The notes under the pieces are model-generated. The model saw nothing but the letters and a program-made list of their open reading frames with translations, did no database searches and had not been told where the DNA came from. Shown piece by piece: positions 26,247 to 35,218 of a stretch of 57,331 nt of DNA (position 1 is the first letter of the stretch; every line of letters starts with the position of its first letter). The stretch covers positions 1 through 57,331 of the forward strand of contig CAJBYO010000068.1 in assembly GCA_903959905.1 (NCBI GenBank), written 5' to 3'. Source of the stretch: an uncultured Bacteroidales bacterium. Its GTDB lineage: Bacteria > Bacteroidota > Bacteroidia > Bacteroidales > FEN-979. The translations under genes and the position numbers were made by a program.

Positions 26247-27367
26247 TGCGTTACTATATCATTGCCGGCGAAGCCTCAGGCGACCTGCATGCATCCAACC
26301 TGATCCGTGCATTGTCGGCCCGTGATCCGGAAGCAATATTCCGCGGCTGGGGCGGCGACCTGATGGAAAAACAGGGGGCGGTTATTGTGAAGCACTACCG
26401 CGACCTTGCTTTTATGGGGTTTTTGGAAGTGGTTGCTCATCTGCCAACCATCCTGAAGAACTTTTCCTTTTGTGAAAAAGACCTGCTTGCCTGGCACCCT
26501 GATGTACTGATCCTTGTTGATTACCCCGGCTTCAATTTACGGATGGCTAAATTTGCCAAAACTCACGGGATAAAGGTGTTCTACTATATCTCCCCGCAAC
26601 TCTGGGCATGGCGGTCGTCAAGGGTCAAATCGATAAAGAAATGGGTCGACAGGATGTTTGTCATTCTGCCGTTTGAGCAGGAGTTCTACGCTCGCTATAA
26701 ATATAATGTTGATTTCCATGGTCATCCTTTGCTGGATGTCATCCACGAACGTATGGAAGTTCCGGCCAGGGCGGATTTTCTGGCTGCCAGCGGGTTGTCA
26801 GATCTCCCGATAATTGCCCTTCTTCCGGGCAGCCGCAGGATGGAAATTGAAAAGATGCTCAGGATCATGGTTGCTGTTAGTCCGTCATTCCCGGGGTTTC
26901 AGTTGGTCATCGCCGGCGCCCCATCCATTGAGGAGGCGTTTTACCGTGAGATACTTCACGGAACGAACATCCGGGTGGTGATAAACCAGACTTACCATCT
27001 CCTCAGCCATGCTTCTGCAGCACTTGTCACCTCCGGTACCGCAACGCTTGAAACCGCCCTGATCGGTGTGCCACAAGTGGTTTGTTACCGCGGCAATGCC
27101 ATTTCATACCTCATCGCCCGGAGGCTGGTGCATGTGAAGTACATATCACTGGTAAACCTGATTTGTGACAAGGTAATAGTGCCTGAACTGATACAACAGG
27201 ATTTAACCGTTAACAACCTGGTGAAGGTGCTTAATTCCCTGCTTGCCGAAGGGCCGGCCAGGGAGGCTGTTCTCACTGGCTACCAGGAACTCCGGACACT
27301 TCTGGGCGGGTCCGGGGCATCTGGCCGGGTAGCCGGCCTGATGGTAAAATATTTAACCGAAAAATAA
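26246..27367 (+). CDS. lpxB: Lipid-A-disaccharide synthase
   Basis: A 373-residue GT-B glycosyltransferase that joins 2,3-diacylglucosamine-1-phosphate to UDP-diacylglucosamine, forming the lipid A disaccharide. Seen are GEASGDLHASNLI and RGWGGDLMEKQGA near the N-terminus, the inner-membrane-facing YYISPQLWAW region, PGSRRMEI, and the sugar-nucleotide-binding TSGTATLETALIGVPQVVCYR. Length is standard. It confirms an LPS-making cell envelope. Confidence 0.96.
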   Translation: MRYYIIAGEASGDLHASNLIRALSARDPEAIFRGWGGDLMEKQGAVIVKHYRDLAFMGFLEVVAHLPTILKNFSFCEKDLLAWHPDVLILVDYPGFNLRMAKFAKTHGIKVFYYISPQLWAWRSSRVKSIKKWVDRMFVILPFEQEFYARYKYNVDFHGHPLLDVIHERMEVPARADFLAASGLSDLPIIALLPGSRRMEIEKMLRIMVAVSPSFPGFQLVIAGAPSIEEAFYREILHGTNIRVVINQTYHLLSHASAALVTSGTATLETALIGVPQVVCYRGNAISYLIARRLVHVKYISLVNLICDKVIVPELIQQDLTVNNLVKVLNSLLAEGPAREAVLTGYQELRTLLGGSGASGRVAGLMVKYLTEK

Positions 27368-27393
27368 GTTCATTAACCAGTCAAAATAATAAG

Positions 27394-28371
27394 ATGAAAC
27401 CATTCAGATTTTTACTCCTTTTTATGGCCTTATGTGCCTTCGTTGTCTCAGGCCATTCACAGGGCACCACCACAAAAAAATCCACCGGCCAGCAAAAGGT
27501 GGTCAAAATCAACCCGGCTCAGCAGGAGCCTGCCGACCCGAATAAAAAAGCCTTCAATAAATTCTCGAAAGAGAAGATGTTCAATGCCGCTGTCCCTCCC
27601 AAAGCCATGAAACCTGAAGAGGTGAAAGCACTTGGTTTTTATAATGAGGGAGCCAAGAAAGGAAAGATTGGCGATTACCAGGGAGCCATTGCCGAATTTA
27701 CAAAATCCCTTGATCTTGTCAAGAATGCAAGTGTGTATTCACAACGGGGTTTTTGTTATCTCATGCTGAAGAACTACGGGGCCAGCATCAGCGACGAGAA
27801 TGAAGCATTAAGGCTCCAGGAGAGTTATATCACCGCTTACTTTGTGAGAGGTACCGCACGCTTTGAGTCGGCCGACTATATTGGTGCAAAAAAAGACCTC
27901 GCCATATACCTGGATGAAGACCGTACCAACGCCATTGCTTTTAACCAGATGGCGGCCATTGATTTTATGAACCAGGATTTTAAGGGCGCACTCGAGAATT
28001 ACAATGAAGTGTACCGGTTAAACCCAAAATATGCCGATATCAATACGAATCGTGGCATGATGCGTCATTACAACCAGGATTTTGCCGGTGCCATCCAGGA
28101 TTATAACGAAGCACTGAAAATCAACCCGAACAACAAAGCAGCCTACAATAACCGCGGTGCCGCCAAAATGATGCTGAAGGACCTTAAGGGAGCTGTGTCG
28201 GACTTTGATAATGCGATAAACCTTGACGATAAATATGCAGATGCATATGACAACCGGGGCCGTGCAAAGCAGGCCCTCGGAAACACGGAAGGAGCCTGTG
28301 CTGACTGGCAGCTTGCCTATTCCAACGGTCTTGAGGCAACGAAGGACCTGATCCTTAAATTTTGCAAATAG
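27394..28371 (+). CDS. Exported tetratricopeptide-repeat protein (paralogue 1)
   Basis: A 325-residue protein with a signal peptide (LLFMALCAFVVSGHSQG), a Lys-rich linker (about 25-80) and TPR units from about 85 to the end. Typical repeat phrases are DYQGAIAEFTKSLDL, DFKGALENYNEVYRLNP, DFAGAIQDYNEALKINP and DLKGAVSDFDNAINL. The C-terminus (GACADWQLAYSNGL...LKFCK) matches that of the next gene (AACEDWQKAADLGA...LLKFCE), so the two are paralogues. Partner proteins are unknown. Confidence 0.85.
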   Translation: MKPFRFLLLFMALCAFVVSGHSQGTTTKKSTGQQKVVKINPAQQEPADPNKKAFNKFSKEKMFNAAVPPKAMKPEEVKALGFYNEGAKKGKIGDYQGAIAEFTKSLDLVKNASVYSQRGFCYLMLKNYGASISDENEALRLQESYITAYFVRGTARFESADYIGAKKDLAIYLDEDRTNAIAFNQMAAIDFMNQDFKGALENYNEVYRLNPKYADINTNRGMMRHYNQDFAGAIQDYNEALKINPNNKAAYNNRGAAKMMLKDLKGAVSDFDNAINLDDKYADAYDNRGRAKQALGNTEGACADWQLAYSNGLEATKDLILKFCK

Positions 28372-29300
28372 TCCGCCCCGGTTTGACCAGAATTCTCCTG
28401 GTTTCCTTTTTACTTCTGGCCACGGTGCTTGGCCATGCCCAGAAAACACCGCAGCAGGAACTGATAGAATCCGGTATCCTGAAAGCAAAGATGGGCGATT
28501 TCAAGCAGGCCATCAGGGATTTTGACATGGCGGTCAAACTTGATTCTGCTGAACCTGAACCTTACTATAACAGGGGCATTGCCCTGACCGAACTAAAGGA
28601 TTATTCTGGTGCCATCCGTGATTTCAGCAGGGTAATCCAGCTGAAGCCATCACGTCCGGAGCCCTATTACAACAGGGGGCTGGCCAGAGATTATATCAAG
28701 GATTACGCCGGTGCCATCCGCGACTATAACAGTGCCATTTCTCTGAAAGCCGACTATTTTGAGGCCTACCATAACTGCGGACTGGCAAAATTTGACCTGG
28801 GGCATTTCAGGGAGGCGGTTGAGGACTTTTCACGGGCGATCCAATATAAACCAGACTTTGCGGAGGCCTATTATAACCGCGGACTGAGCCGGTTCAACCT
28901 GGACGATCTTACGAATGCCACCCTTGATTTCAGTGAGGCGATCATGCTCGACAACACACAGTATGAGTATTATGCCAGCCGGGGGGCAGCCAAGGCTGAC
29001 TTAAAAATATTTGAGGAGGCTGTGGCGGATTTTTCAATCGCCCTTTCCCTGAACCCGAACGACGTGAATTCAAGGATGAACCTGGCGCTGGCCTACATGT
29101 ACCTGAAGCGCTACCCCGAAGCTGTGGCAGTTTATGATATGATTGTTGAGGGCAACCCGGCTGACGGAGATGTGATTGCTGACAGGGGTGTAGCGCGCCA
29201 TTATCTTGGCGATAACCGTGCCGCGTGCGAAGACTGGCAAAAAGCCGCTGACCTGGGCGCAGAGAAAGCAAAAACCTATTTGTTGAAATTTTGTGAGTAA
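28362..29300 (+). CDS. Exported tetratricopeptide-repeat protein (paralogue 2)
   Basis: A protein of up to 312 residues with a signal peptide (ILLVSFLLLATVLGHAQ) and seven or eight TPR units (DFKQAIRDFDMAVKLD, DYSGAIRDFSRVIQLKP, DYAGAIRDYNSAISLK and others). No ATG is available: TTG 28362 overlaps the end of the upstream gene by 10 bases, and TTG 28383 is the alternative. The overlap suggests translational coupling with its paralogue. Its repeat number exceeds that of the upstream gene, so the pair has diverged by unit gain or loss. Confidence 0.82.
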   Translation: MQIVRPGLTRILLVSFLLLATVLGHAQKTPQQELIESGILKAKMGDFKQAIRDFDMAVKLDSAEPEPYYNRGIALTELKDYSGAIRDFSRVIQLKPSRPEPYYNRGLARDYIKDYAGAIRDYNSAISLKADYFEAYHNCGLAKFDLGHFREAVEDFSRAIQYKPDFAEAYYNRGLSRFNLDDLTNATLDFSEAIMLDNTQYEYYASRGAAKADLKIFEEAVADFSIALSLNPNDVNSRMNLALAYMYLKRYPEAVAVYDMIVEGNPADGDVIADRGVARHYLGDNRAACEDWQKAADLGAEKAKTYLLKFCE

Positions 29301-29359
29301 AAACCGTATTACCTTTTGCCTCAATCCCGATTAAGCAGGTAGAACAATGGTGATACGTT

Positions 29360-31480
29360 ATGAATTCATGGAGGCCATACCCGCTGTTACGGCTGGTTAT
29401 TCCTTTTGCTGCGGGAATTTGTGCAGCCATCGCTTCCGGGTCATCCCGCATGGGCGGGCATTGGATGCCTGTCTTCCTGGCAATCCTGTTTATGCTGCCG
29501 GTGATATTGGCCGGAGTTACTGCAAGCTATGGTTTAAGATGGATAAACGGGTTGTTATTCAACCTTTTCCTGGTGATGGCAGGATACAGTATCACCTGTT
29601 CCCGCAACCCTCGAAATGATCCTGATTTTGCAGGCAACACACCCGGGGGATTATTTATCATTTCTGTGGCGGAGCCGCCAACAGTGAATTCATCGGGTGT
29701 CAAAATCGTTGCGGAGATTGAATTTCGGCGTGAAGGCGGCAAATGGGTGAGGAGTTCAGGCAACGCAGTTATGCATCTTAAAACGAAACCCGGGGCTGTC
29801 CCGTTGCAATTTGGCGATCATGTGCTGGTACACGCAATCTTCAATGTGATCAGCAACAATTCGAACCCACATGGATTTAATTACGCAAAATACCTTGAAA
29901 GAAAAGGAATAACCCACCAGGTTTTCATTGGTCCTTACGGCTGGCAGAAAATCAACCTTGATCCCTCTTCCGTCATCCGCAAGGCTGCATTCAGGGTTCG
30001 CGACCGGTTGCTGGATATCCTGCGTGAAAACCGCGTGGAGGGCAGGGAGTTTGCGGTGGCAGCCGCTCTGCTGCTTGGTTATGTGGATGATCTTGATGCC
30101 GGGCTGCGCAGTGATTATGCGGCAACCGGGGCGATGCATGTTCTGTCAGTCTCAGGCATGCACGTCGGGATCATCTATATCTTCCTGGAGTTTTTACTTG
30201 GATTCATGAACAGAACCAAAGCCGGAAGGTTGCTCAAAGCCGTGATTTTGCTTGTTTTTATCTGGTTTTATGCTTTGCTGACGGGCCTGTCACCCTGTGT
30301 GTTGCGTTCGGCCGCCATGCTCAGTCTGCCCATCCTTGGAAAATCACTGAACAGGTCGCCGGATATGTACAACATTATTTCCGCCTCTGTTTTGTTCATC
30401 CTCGCCTTGGATCCCTTTCTGATCCTGGATGTGGGCTTTCAGCTCTCCTATCTTGCCGTGACTGGCATTGTGGTGCTTTACAAACCGGTTTACGATCTGT
30501 ATGTGACATCTGCCTGGCTTCCGGATAAGATCTGGTCGGTTGTTGCTATATCCATCGCGGCGCAGGCGGCTACACTGCCAATCACGCTGTACACCTTCCA
30601 CCAGTTTCCAAACTATTTCATGCTGACGAACATTTTTGTGGTTCCGTTGTCGAGTCTGATCATCTATACAGGTATTCTTGTGCTTGTGGCCGGGGCAGTA
30701 CCGGTGGTTTCACTTTTGCTGGCCAAACTGCTGATCTTCCTGGTCTGGTTGCTGAACTCGGTTATTCATGTGATTGAACAACTGCCATTTTCAACTATCC
30801 GCGGCATTTATATCTCCCAGGCAGAGATGTGGTTGCTTTACCTCGTGATGGCTGCGCTTTTCCTTTACCTGTTGTTCCGCCGGATACCTGCATTATACCT
30901 GTTCCTGGCCGCTTTGATTGTTTATGGGTTGGTGGTTTTACGTTTCAGGGTTGAACGCCTTAACACCTCGCGGCTGGTTGTATTTAACACTCCCGGGGAG
31001 GCGCTGTATCTGTTTAATGCCCAGGATAAGGCAGTTTGGTATTACGGTCACGGAGGAATGAATACAGGAATGTCGCCACGCCAGGCTGAGGTGGCAGAGA
31101 TGACGATGCATGCTGATGGAATCCTTTATCACCGTGATTTGCTGCTGGAAGTGCCCGGCCGGCCGGTCATTCCGGCGAGCTCTTTTCTTCCCCTGGCTGC
31201 AGTCGGGCAGTTCATGCAATTCGGCCCATTGCGGGTAGCCATGCTTAAGAAGCCCATTCCGAAAGGGTTTAAGGGGCGCATGGAGGTGGATGTGCTGATC
31301 CTTAGTGCAGGGCCGAAAGTGAGGATTCAGGATGTCATACGGGTGTTCAATCCGGGCATGATCGTAGTTGATGCCACCAACTCCCGCTTCAAAGTTCTGC
31401 AATGGCTTAGAGAAGCGCGCGAATCCAAAGTTCATATTCACGCAGTTACGATCAACGGGGCATTTCAGAAAGATTTTTAA
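29360..31480 (+). CDS. comEC: ComEC/Rec2-type competence channel protein
   Basis: A 706-residue membrane protein with an N-terminal DUF4131-like region, a Competence domain (VAAALLLGYVDDLDAGLRSDYAATGAMHVLSVSGMHVG, about 230-500) with many membrane helices, and a C-terminal soluble domain (about 530-706). ComEC moves single-stranded DNA across the inner membrane in natural transformation. The C-terminal region takes the place of the metallo-beta-lactamase-like domain but lacks a visible HxHxDH metal motif, so any nuclease activity there is doubtful. The ATG start follows the TPR genes by 60 bases. Confidence 0.88.
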   Translation: MNSWRPYPLLRLVIPFAAGICAAIASGSSRMGGHWMPVFLAILFMLPVILAGVTASYGLRWINGLLFNLFLVMAGYSITCSRNPRNDPDFAGNTPGGLFIISVAEPPTVNSSGVKIVAEIEFRREGGKWVRSSGNAVMHLKTKPGAVPLQFGDHVLVHAIFNVISNNSNPHGFNYAKYLERKGITHQVFIGPYGWQKINLDPSSVIRKAAFRVRDRLLDILRENRVEGREFAVAAALLLGYVDDLDAGLRSDYAATGAMHVLSVSGMHVGIIYIFLEFLLGFMNRTKAGRLLKAVILLVFIWFYALLTGLSPCVLRSAAMLSLPILGKSLNRSPDMYNIISASVLFILALDPFLILDVGFQLSYLAVTGIVVLYKPVYDLYVTSAWLPDKIWSVVAISIAAQAATLPITLYTFHQFPNYFMLTNIFVVPLSSLIIYTGILVLVAGAVPVVSLLLAKLLIFLVWLLNSVIHVIEQLPFSTIRGIYISQAEMWLLYLVMAALFLYLLFRRIPALYLFLAALIVYGLVVLRFRVERLNTSRLVVFNTPGEALYLFNAQDKAVWYYGHGGMNTGMSPRQAEVAEMTMHADGILYHRDLLLEVPGRPVIPASSFLPLAAVGQFMQFGPLRVAMLKKPIPKGFKGRMEVDVLILSAGPKVRIQDVIRVFNPGMIVVDATNSRFKVLQWLREARESKVHIHAVTINGAFQKDF

Positions 31481-31487
31481 AAAGATA

Positions 31488-31518
31488 TTTGCAGATTGCG
31501 AAAAATAAGTTACTTTTG
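31488..31518 (+). promoter_or_regulatory. Bacteroidota-type promoter of tRNA-Asp
   Basis: TTTG at 31488-31491 and TACTTTTG at 31511-31518 are separated by 19 bases; the tRNA starts 12 bases downstream. Confidence 0.82.
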
Positions 31519-31530
31519 CATCACAATTGA

Positions 31531-31604
31531 GGATCGGTAGTTCAGTTGGTTAGAATGCCGCCCTGTCACGGCGGAGGTCGCGGGTTCGAGTCCCGTCCGG
31601 TCCG
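31531..31604 (+). tRNA. tRNA-Asp (GTC)
   Basis: Acceptor GGATCGG/CCGGTCC with one G-T pair, anticodon stem CCGCC/GGCGG with loop CTGTCAC (anticodon GTC), T-arm GGTTCGAGTCC. It has its own promoter and terminator, so it is a single-gene unit. Confidence 0.95.
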
Positions 31605-31607
31605 CAG

Positions 31608-31631
31608 AAGCCCCCCAAAGGGGCTTTTTTT
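31608..31631 (+). terminator. Terminator of tRNA-Asp
   Basis: AGCCCC/GGGGCT encloses a short loop (CCAAA) and is followed by TTTTTTT. Confidence 0.85.
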
Positions 31632-31835
31632 ATGCCATAAACCCGGCAGACCAGATCCCTTATTACCTGAAGATCTCTACGCCAGAGGGTGGCTCGGTCG
31701 TCAGAAAACTCTTTATCCTGCAATAAAGCAATTTGTCAGCTTCATAAAAGGTTACTCCGCAACGGTTGTTCAGGAAATCAAATGTGCTCCTTCCCGGATA
31801 TTTTAAGTATATTGCCATCATAAAACTGCAGTACC

Positions 31836-32606
31836 TTGAAAACGATCATCCTTTCCCTGATTTTTAACGGTTTGGTTTCCCTGATGCTCGTTGCCCAGAA
31901 CACAGATTGGTTTGAAAAAGGCCTTGATGCGGATGATCCAAAGCAACAGGTTGCCTTTTTTACAAAAAGCATTGAACAAGGCAACGAATTGTATGCCGCG
32001 TATTACTGTCGCGCAGCGGCAAAACTCCTGTTAAAGGACGCCCAGGGCGCCATTGACGACTATTCAAAATGTATTGAAATTGATTCAAATGATGTCGCTG
32101 CATATATCGGTCGCGGGAAGGCTAAACAAGACATTGGCGTCAATTACCAGGAAGCTGTGGCTGATATAGTTAAAGCCAAGGAAATGGCAGAAGCGCGTTC
32201 AATTCCCATTGTGTTGTACAACGGATTTTACCCGAAAAATCAGGATTGCCAGGGTGTGATTCTTTTTTATAATAAAATTCTGAAATTTTGTCCTGATGAT
32301 CCGGCAGTATGCAATAAACTGGGATTTTGTTACCTGGCCATGGGTGATGATTCACTTGCCGTGGAGAACTTCAATAAATCCATTGCCTTGCAACCGAAGA
32401 AAACCGAAGCCTATCTTGGGCTGGCGCTGGTGTATTACTACAAAGATGATCGCGTGAAGGCAAAGCGCAACTTTAAACAAGCCAGGGCATTGAATCCAAA
32501 GTTACGGCAAGGTCAAAATGGGTTTGAAAGCTATAAAAAAGAAGGTTATCGTTTTAGCGACAGGGATAATGAAGCCTTGAAGAAGATGTTTGCCAGATGG
32601 AAATGA
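31836..32606 (+). CDS. Exported tetratricopeptide-repeat protein
   Basis: A 256-residue protein starting with TTG (no ATG in frame at the 5' end), with a signal peptide (MKTIILSLIFNGLVSLMLVAQ) and TPR-like units: AAYYCRAAAKLLLKDAQGAIDDYSKCIEIDS, LGFCYLAMGDDSLAVENFNKSIALQP and LALVYYYKDDRVKAKRNFKQARALNP. The middle part carries several cysteines (CQGV, CPDD, CNKLGFC). It is not closely similar to the TPR pair at 27394-29300. Function unknown; probably periplasmic scaffolding. The 230 bases before it hold nothing I recognise. Confidence 0.78.
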   Translation: MKTIILSLIFNGLVSLMLVAQNTDWFEKGLDADDPKQQVAFFTKSIEQGNELYAAYYCRAAAKLLLKDAQGAIDDYSKCIEIDSNDVAAYIGRGKAKQDIGVNYQEAVADIVKAKEMAEARSIPIVLYNGFYPKNQDCQGVILFYNKILKFCPDDPAVCNKLGFCYLAMGDDSLAVENFNKSIALQPKKTEAYLGLALVYYYKDDRVKAKRNFKQARALNPKLRQGQNGFESYKKEGYRFSDRDNEALKKMFARWK

Positions 32607-32706
32607 GGCAACAGATGTTTAAACCTTTAGCCAGGTCAAGTATGATCATGCACAATCAGTTATTTTCAAATCAAAACAGTCCATTTATTCATTAAAAGTT
32701 AAAACA

Positions 32707-33756
32707 ATGAAAAGAGTTTTGAGCGTTTTCGGATTTATCGTAGTGTTTTCCCTGATCGCAGTGGTGGTTGAAGACGTCATGGCCTGTGCAGAGATCCATA
32801 TCAGAAAGACCAGCACAGTCAATGTGTCGGCCCGCAACTTTGACTTCTTTACAGCCGGCGACGGTGTTGTACGTTTCAGCCCTGCCGGGATGGCCTGGCA
32901 GGCTCAGTTTGCACCTCAAAACTGTGAACCGCTTAAATGGACCAGTAAATACGCATCAGTGGCATTCAACCTTACGGTTGCTAAAACCAAATCACCGGCG
33001 GAAGGTGAATATGAAGCCGGCGTTGACGGCATAAACCAGGCCGGTCTCAAGGTGGGCACCTATTTCCTGGCTTCGACGGTATTCCCGGAAAGCGAAGCCA
33101 AAACATCCATCGACATCGGGACACTGATGAAGTACCTCCTGGATAATTTTAAAAGTGTGGATGAAGCAATCGCAGACTTGTCGGGGAGTACATACAGGAT
33201 TACCTCCACCCCGACAGGCCTGGTTGACATTAAGCTGCACCTGTTTCTTCACGATGTTTCAGGGGCATCGGCCATTGTTGAATTCATTGATGGCAAAATA
33301 ACCGTCACACGCAACCCGGAGGTTCCGGTTTTAACCAACAGCACCTATGGCGAATCTGTTGAACGGCTTAAACTTTATGATGGCTTCGGTGGCAACCAGG
33401 TCATCCCGGGCACGGTTGATTCATACGACCGTTTTGTGCGTGGTGCTTATTACTGGAAAAACCTGTCGGCCCCCGAAAATCCGACGCAGGGAGTAAATTA
33501 CGGTTTTGCCTCTATTCAGCTTCTCACCGAATCACCGGGATTTTCACACGGCGGCACCCGCTGGACCATTGTGACCGACCTTGACAATAGAAAGGTATTT
33601 TTCCGCACCCTGAACAATCCGGCGATTGCCTCGGTTGACCTGAACAAACTGTGCGCAACTCTTAATGAATCAACCTGTATTGAGATATTGCGGACCGACC
33701 TGGCGGGTGATATCAGCGATATGTTTTTGAAGAATGTAAAGAAAACCAGGCCCTAG
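32707..33756 (+). CDS. Choloylglycine hydrolase/penicillin V acylase-family amidase (Ntn hydrolase), exported
   Basis: A 349-residue protein of the linear amide C-N hydrolase family. A signal peptide (1-26) ends at MA, exposing C27 as the new N-terminal residue, which is the catalytic nucleophile in this family. The supporting residues are recognisable: SARNFDF (Arg and Asp), LTNSTYGES (Asn) and RFVRGAYYW (Arg). The substrate could be a conjugated bile acid, penicillin V, an acyl-homoserine lactone or another N-acyl amide; the sequence does not decide. The gene is monocistronic as far as can be seen and converges on the T9SS cargo gene. Confidence 0.87.
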   Translation: MKRVLSVFGFIVVFSLIAVVVEDVMACAEIHIRKTSTVNVSARNFDFFTAGDGVVRFSPAGMAWQAQFAPQNCEPLKWTSKYASVAFNLTVAKTKSPAEGEYEAGVDGINQAGLKVGTYFLASTVFPESEAKTSIDIGTLMKYLLDNFKSVDEAIADLSGSTYRITSTPTGLVDIKLHLFLHDVSGASAIVEFIDGKITVTRNPEVPVLTNSTYGESVERLKLYDGFGGNQVIPGTVDSYDRFVRGAYYWKNLSAPENPTQGVNYGFASIQLLTESPGFSHGGTRWTIVTDLDNRKVFFRTLNNPAIASVDLNKLCATLNESTCIEILRTDLAGDISDMFLKNVKKTRP

Positions 33757-33830
33757 GGTTTTAGATCATCCACACGATATCTCCATGATTAATGAAATTA
33801 AGACACCGAAGAGGAATGCAGGTGTGGCAG

Positions 33831-35135
33831 TTATTGCCTGACGACTTTGACAGTATTCCTTTGCCCGTTTTGTTCTACCATCATGAAATAAACTCCTTTT
33901 ACCTGGTTTTCAATGGAGAACGCATGATTTCGTCCGGCAAAAATCAGTTGTGACTGAATTTCTTTTCCCAGTGAATTATAGATTCTTACCGTAACGGGTG
34001 ATACCCCTGGCTCTGATCCCAGCCGCAAAGTGAAAACCCCTGTGTTGGGATTTGGAAAACAAACAAAGCCATCTTCCGGTTTGCCGGGAGGCGTTATACC
34101 GGATTCCTGTGTGATTGATGCAGTCTTTGCAGGAGGTGTAATTTGCCCGGTAAAACAATACTGGCCTGTTGTTGTAATAAACGCATGAAGGTAACCGCCA
34201 GGTTCAACATGCGTTCCGGGCAGCATATTGATTTGCTGACCTGCAATCAGGTCTGCCAGTCCCCCCGCTTTTATTTTGAAAGTGGTTCCGTTTCCTGCAA
34301 CAGTAAGTGTTTGCTGTGCATTGTAACATTTTGACATTCCTTTGAAAATGGTAACGTTTGTCACCGATAATGTCTGAGGTACCACTATGACATGAATTAC
34401 GACCTTATTTGTCGTTACTCCGGGACCGCATGGTGAAACCTGCAACATCCTGAACCAGTTGGTGGCGGATAAAATTCCGGGTTGAAAATCAAGGGAAGTA
34501 GCTCCGGATATACTTGAAAAAACCAGGTTGTCTTCCGATACTTCCCACTGGTAACTGTAGGGAGGGGTTCCGCCCGTCGGGATGGTTCCTGTAAGTAGGG
34601 CCGGCGCTGTATTTTGCAGAATTACCTGGTTTGAGCTGATCGTCCCGGCTTCAAATGGAGGATAAACAGTAATTGTTACACTGTTACTTGCAACCGTGCC
34701 ACATCCCGCCCTGTCGTTCACAATGAACCTGTAAACGGAGGTTTGGGTAAGCGGGCCAGGGTTATAGGTGTTTTGGGTGGCCTGGTAGATGTCAGTCCAG
34801 TTGGTTCCGTTAAATTTCTGCCATTGTTTTAATAAAGGGCCTTCTGTATTCATGATAGTAGCGACAAGGGTTTCCACCGGTGCCTGGAAACAGACCGACT
34901 GGTCTCCGGTGGTCGTAGCCTGTGCATAGCTAAGCTGGGCCTTTATAAATCCTTCCCGATTCATATAACTGATACACCAGGTAGCTGAAGATAATGGTTG
35001 CGCAAAGGTTCCGAAATTACTGTAAGCATTGCCATGCATCGCCCCACCTCCACCGGAAAAAACATCGGCCTTGTTGGTCTGGGCCTGGGCAATGCCACTC
35101 AAAAGCAGCAGGTTGAATATTATTGTATTTTTCAT
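33831..35135 (-). CDS. T9SS-secreted protein with Ig-like domains and a C-terminal sorting domain
   Basis: A 434-residue protein with a signal peptide (MKNTIIFNLLLLSGIAQAQ). The middle region (about 85-250) has Ig/PKD-like strands (YRFIVNDRAGCGTVASNSVTITVYPP; PYSYQWEVSEDN). A module of about 80 residues (VTIFKGMSKCYNAQQTLTVAG to ITTTGQYC) also occurs in the PHP protein at 46432-49173. The C-terminus (FPNPNTGVFTLRL to MVEQNGQRNTVKVVRQ) is a type A T9SS sorting domain, so the protein is predicted on the cell surface or outside. No enzyme motif is visible. It lies just downstream of the S74 fibre gene, on the same strand. Confidence 0.85.
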   Translation of the reverse strand: MKNTIIFNLLLLSGIAQAQTNKADVFSGGGGAMHGNAYSNFGTFAQPLSSATWCISYMNREGFIKAQLSYAQATTTGDQSVCFQAPVETLVATIMNTEGPLLKQWQKFNGTNWTDIYQATQNTYNPGPLTQTSVYRFIVNDRAGCGTVASNSVTITVYPPFEAGTISSNQVILQNTAPALLTGTIPTGGTPPYSYQWEVSEDNLVFSSISGATSLDFQPGILSATNWFRMLQVSPCGPGVTTNKVVIHVIVVPQTLSVTNVTIFKGMSKCYNAQQTLTVAGNGTTFKIKAGGLADLIAGQQINMLPGTHVEPGGYLHAFITTTGQYCFTGQITPPAKTASITQESGITPPGKPEDGFVCFPNPNTGVFTLRLGSEPGVSPVTVRIYNSLGKEIQSQLIFAGRNHAFSIENQVKGVYFMMVEQNGQRNTVKVVRQ

Positions 35136-35218
35136 GATGACAACTGATTTATTGATATTGAACGTCCGTTGGAAACAATTTGAATTGATGTACTCCGAAA
35201 AGATTCAATTCCGTCTTG

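Noticed and set aside
31546..31806. An 86-codon frame across tRNA-Asp
   Set aside because: It starts inside the tRNA and passes through its terminator; no protein feature supports it.
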